Shown here: piece after piece, positions 40,918-41,539 of the stretch
Numbering within the stretch: the stretch's first letter is position 1
Layout of the letters: the number at the start of each line of letters is the position of its first letter
Origin: Penium margaritaceum
Taxonomy: Eukaryota > Streptophyta > Zygnematophyceae > Desmidiales > Peniaceae
DNA length: 41,539 bases
Direction of reading: 5' to 3'
NCBI GenBank assembly: GCA_023375785.1
Contig: SZWC01001213.1
Span: 266,448 to 307,986, forward strand
Program-made: the position numbers and the translations under genes
Notes under the pieces: model-generated
The model's database searches: none
What the model was told of the DNA's origin: nothing
What the model saw: only the letters and a program-made list of their open reading frames with translations

Positions 40918-41240
40918 ATTGACATGAAAAACATCGTCAATATCGATATCGATATTGATATCGATATCGTTCGATATGGATATTGATATCGATGTTTGCC
41001 CTCTGAGGATGGGCCTCCCCCCTCCTTCACAGGTCAATATTGGTATTCTCGTCCCAAACCCTCCTTCTGTGTTGTTTTCAATATCGATATCGAAATATCG
41101 ATATGATATGTCGATGTTTCAATATCGATATCGATATCCATATCGACCCCCTGAGGGTCGATATCAATGTAAAAACAAAAGATATCGATATCGAAAAATC
41201 GATATCAATATCGATATCGATATCTCGATATTGCAACTCT
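40918..41240. repeat. (ATATCG)n array in two blocks
   Basis: Blocks at about 40935-40993 and 41078-41232 consist of GATATC / ATCGAT words. The hexamer is close to self-complementary, so either strand can fold back. A short non-repetitive GC-rich stretch (CTCTGAGGATGGGCCTCCCC, near 41000) splits the blocks. Confidence 0.92.
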
Positions 41241-41370
41241 AGTGTCAGTGTTAGTGTCCATGACGGTGTTGGTGTCGGTTTGGGTATGAGTGTCAAAGTC
41301 GGAGTTGGTGTTGGTGTTGGTGTTGGTGTTGGTGTTGGTGTTGGTGTTGGTGTTGGAATTGGAGTTGCTG
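41241..41370 (+). repeat. (GGTGTT)n hexamer array
   Basis: About ten GGTGTT units from 41302, flanked by GGTGTC and AGTGTC variants from 41243; the same family as the hexamers at 40757. Confidence 0.93.
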
Positions 41371-41539
41371 TCGGTGCCGGTGCTGTTGTTTTTGCCTCCA
41401 CCGCCTCCGCCACTTGTCACCAATTTGTCCAGGAGGAAGGATGTTCACATTGTCATCTCCGTTGTTGTCGTTGTCATCATCGGATGCGGTGGCCGGAGCG
41501 GCAGCGTCTCTCCTGATGTCAGGACCGGCGTCGGCTTCG
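41371..41539. other. Right end of window, no gene recognised
   Basis: GC-rich with residual triplet-like words (GCCTCCACCGCCTCCGCC, GTTGTTGTC). Long frames entering from the hexamer array continue here without any recognisable domain. Confidence 0.4.

Noticed and set aside
39794..40986. Very long open frames (up to 377 codons) in plus and minus strands
   Set aside because: They are translations of the 263-bp duplication and triplet/hexamer arrays; composition is poly-Ala, Val, Ser, Pro or Thr and several frames are open at once.
41078..41423. Minus-strand Thr/Pro and Asn/Thr repeat frames
   Set aside because: Direct translation of the GGTGTT and ATATCG arrays.

Overview
The window looks like a repeat-rich nuclear segment from a plant or other streptophyte; a large-genome charophyte or non-seed plant is plausible, but the sequence does not fix the species. 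The reasons are a chromodomain-bearing Ty3 retrotransposon with an initiator-Met primer site, several Ty1/copia remnants with plant-type motifs, no bacterial-style gene packing, and long triplet and hexamer microsatellites. No intact conserved host gene, tRNA or rRNA was recognised.

Layout. 181-7957 is one structurally complete but dead Ty3/gypsy chromovirus on the minus strand: 5-bp target duplication ACCTG, two diverged ~690-bp LTRs, primer site, gag, protease, RT, RNase H, integrase, chromodomain and polypurine tract. 7963-11087 is decayed sequence of unknown origin ending in a copia-type polypurine tract. 11088 to about 12400 is an LTR-like region with a 122-bp tandem repeat. 12400-20357 holds the two ends of a minus-strand copia element (RT/RNase H at 12770-13325, LTRs ending at 12624 and 20357). 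Between those ends lies a plus-strand copia remnant (gag-protease-integrase, 14907-18162) preceded by a CAG-rich leader.

20358-38150 is visibly more AT-rich and very decayed. It contains a 60-bp perfect palindrome (22514-22573), an RT-to-integrase remnant of a second, different minus-strand Ty3 element (26820-29121), several diverged tandem arrays, and a promoter-like or LTR-like module at about 32040-33015 with a TATA box and a dense cluster of GAAGCTTC heat-shock-element-like sites. Two outward-facing primer-site-like sequences lie at 36580 and 37514.

38150-41539 turns GC-rich. It has a 30-unit octamer array, one open reading frame of 176 codons with an N-myristoylation-like start (39057-39587), a 263-bp tandem duplication with an N at its junction, and 1.1 kb of (GCC)n, (GTC)n, (GGTGYC)n, (ATATCG)n and (GGTGTT)n arrays.

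The genes do not form a working pathway; the window is mainly a record of retrotransposon insertion, nesting and decay. The observation most worth testing is the GAAGCTTC cluster upstream of the TATA box near 32491. All similarity statements were made by eye from the sequence; no database search was run.
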